Shown here: in pieces, positions 13,494 through 13,541 of the stretch | Layout: each line of letters begins with the position of its first letter | How positions within the stretch are numbered: position 1 is the first letter of the stretch | Assembly: GCA_934162285.1 (NCBI GenBank) | Contig: CAKPHY010000030.1 | Location: 1-13,541, forward strand | Source of the DNA: an uncultured Bacilli bacterium | Lineage (GTDB): Bacteria; Bacillota_I; Bacilli_A; RF39; UBA660 | Length of the DNA: 13,541 nucleotides | Reading direction: 5' to 3' | Notes under the pieces: model-generated | What the model was told of the DNA's origin: nothing | The model's database searches: none | The model's input: only the letters and a program-made list of their open reading frames with translations | Program-made: the position numbers and the translations under genes

Positions 13494-13541
13494 AAATCCT
13501 CGCAAACCCTTATAATTACTGGGGTTGAGAGGATTTATTTT
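13494..13541 (+). terminator. Strong hairpin terminator downstream of clpP
   Basis: Arms 13494-13509 and 13521-13536 form a 16-position stem with two mismatches (A-G and G-A) around an 11-base loop, followed by ATTTT at the window edge. The A run before the stem lets it work in both directions. It may end clpP, or may be the edge of another element to the right. Confidence 0.75.

Noticed and set aside
1..13541. Mycoplasma-type code (TGA as Trp)
   Set aside because: All genes are intact with the standard code, Trp is encoded by TGG (for example in Prs NNWGC), and a MurE gene implies a cell wall.

Overview
This is a very AT-rich window with tightly packed genes. The standard genetic code works throughout: Trp is TGG and no frame needs TGA read-through. 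Shine-Dalgarno sites are of the AGGAGG or GGTGAT type. GapA, PGK, ClpP and RecG look like those of low-GC Gram-positives, and MurE carries the DNPR motif of meso-diaminopimelate-adding enzymes. Together these suggest a small-genome, walled member of the Bacilli, of the RF39/Erysipelotrichales/Izemoplasma kind. The lineage is inferred; no rRNA gene is present to confirm it.

Layout, left to right. 1-195 is a promoter and leader region rich in dyads. It serves a single plus-strand gene (196-729) for an unrecognised protein with a probable zinc site. A shared bidirectional terminator separates it from a minus-strand pair, a small unknown protein (2784-3089) and recG (757-2733). Divergent from that pair is murE (3173-4513, TTG start). 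Its 3' end overlaps, tail to tail, a minus-strand DUF368/PopT-like membrane protein (4482-5252), a candidate undecaprenyl-phosphate translocase. Next, all on the minus strand, come a divergent long ribose-phosphate pyrophosphokinase (5290-6396) and a 692-residue protein with a 'WCTA...GDFYIYY...PRLAIRM' module followed by ten 21-residue solenoid repeats (6438-8516). Then comes an operon, read from right to left: TGS-domain uridine kinase-like protein, gapA, a type IV pilin-like protein, pgk. Finally clpP (12865-13431) reads divergently to the right, followed by a strong hairpin terminator.

How the genes work together. gapA and pgk are consecutive glycolytic steps; the uridine kinase-like protein and PRPP synthetase feed nucleotide synthesis. 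MurE makes the peptidoglycan stem peptide, and DUF368/PopT is thought to recycle its lipid carrier. RecG and ClpP are housekeeping functions for DNA repair and proteolysis.

The most unusual points are: (i) a class III signal-peptide pilin gene wedged between gapA and pgk, overlapping gapA by 1 nt and pgk by 17 nt; (ii) the repeat protein at 6438-8516, of unknown function; (iii) back-to-back promoters for the glycolytic operon and clpP that appear to share their -35 bases; (iv) clustered dyads and TTTGAC repeats in front of the first gene. Four genes have a GTG inside the Shine-Dalgarno or an upstream in-frame start that would make automatic annotation choose too early a start; corrected starts are given.
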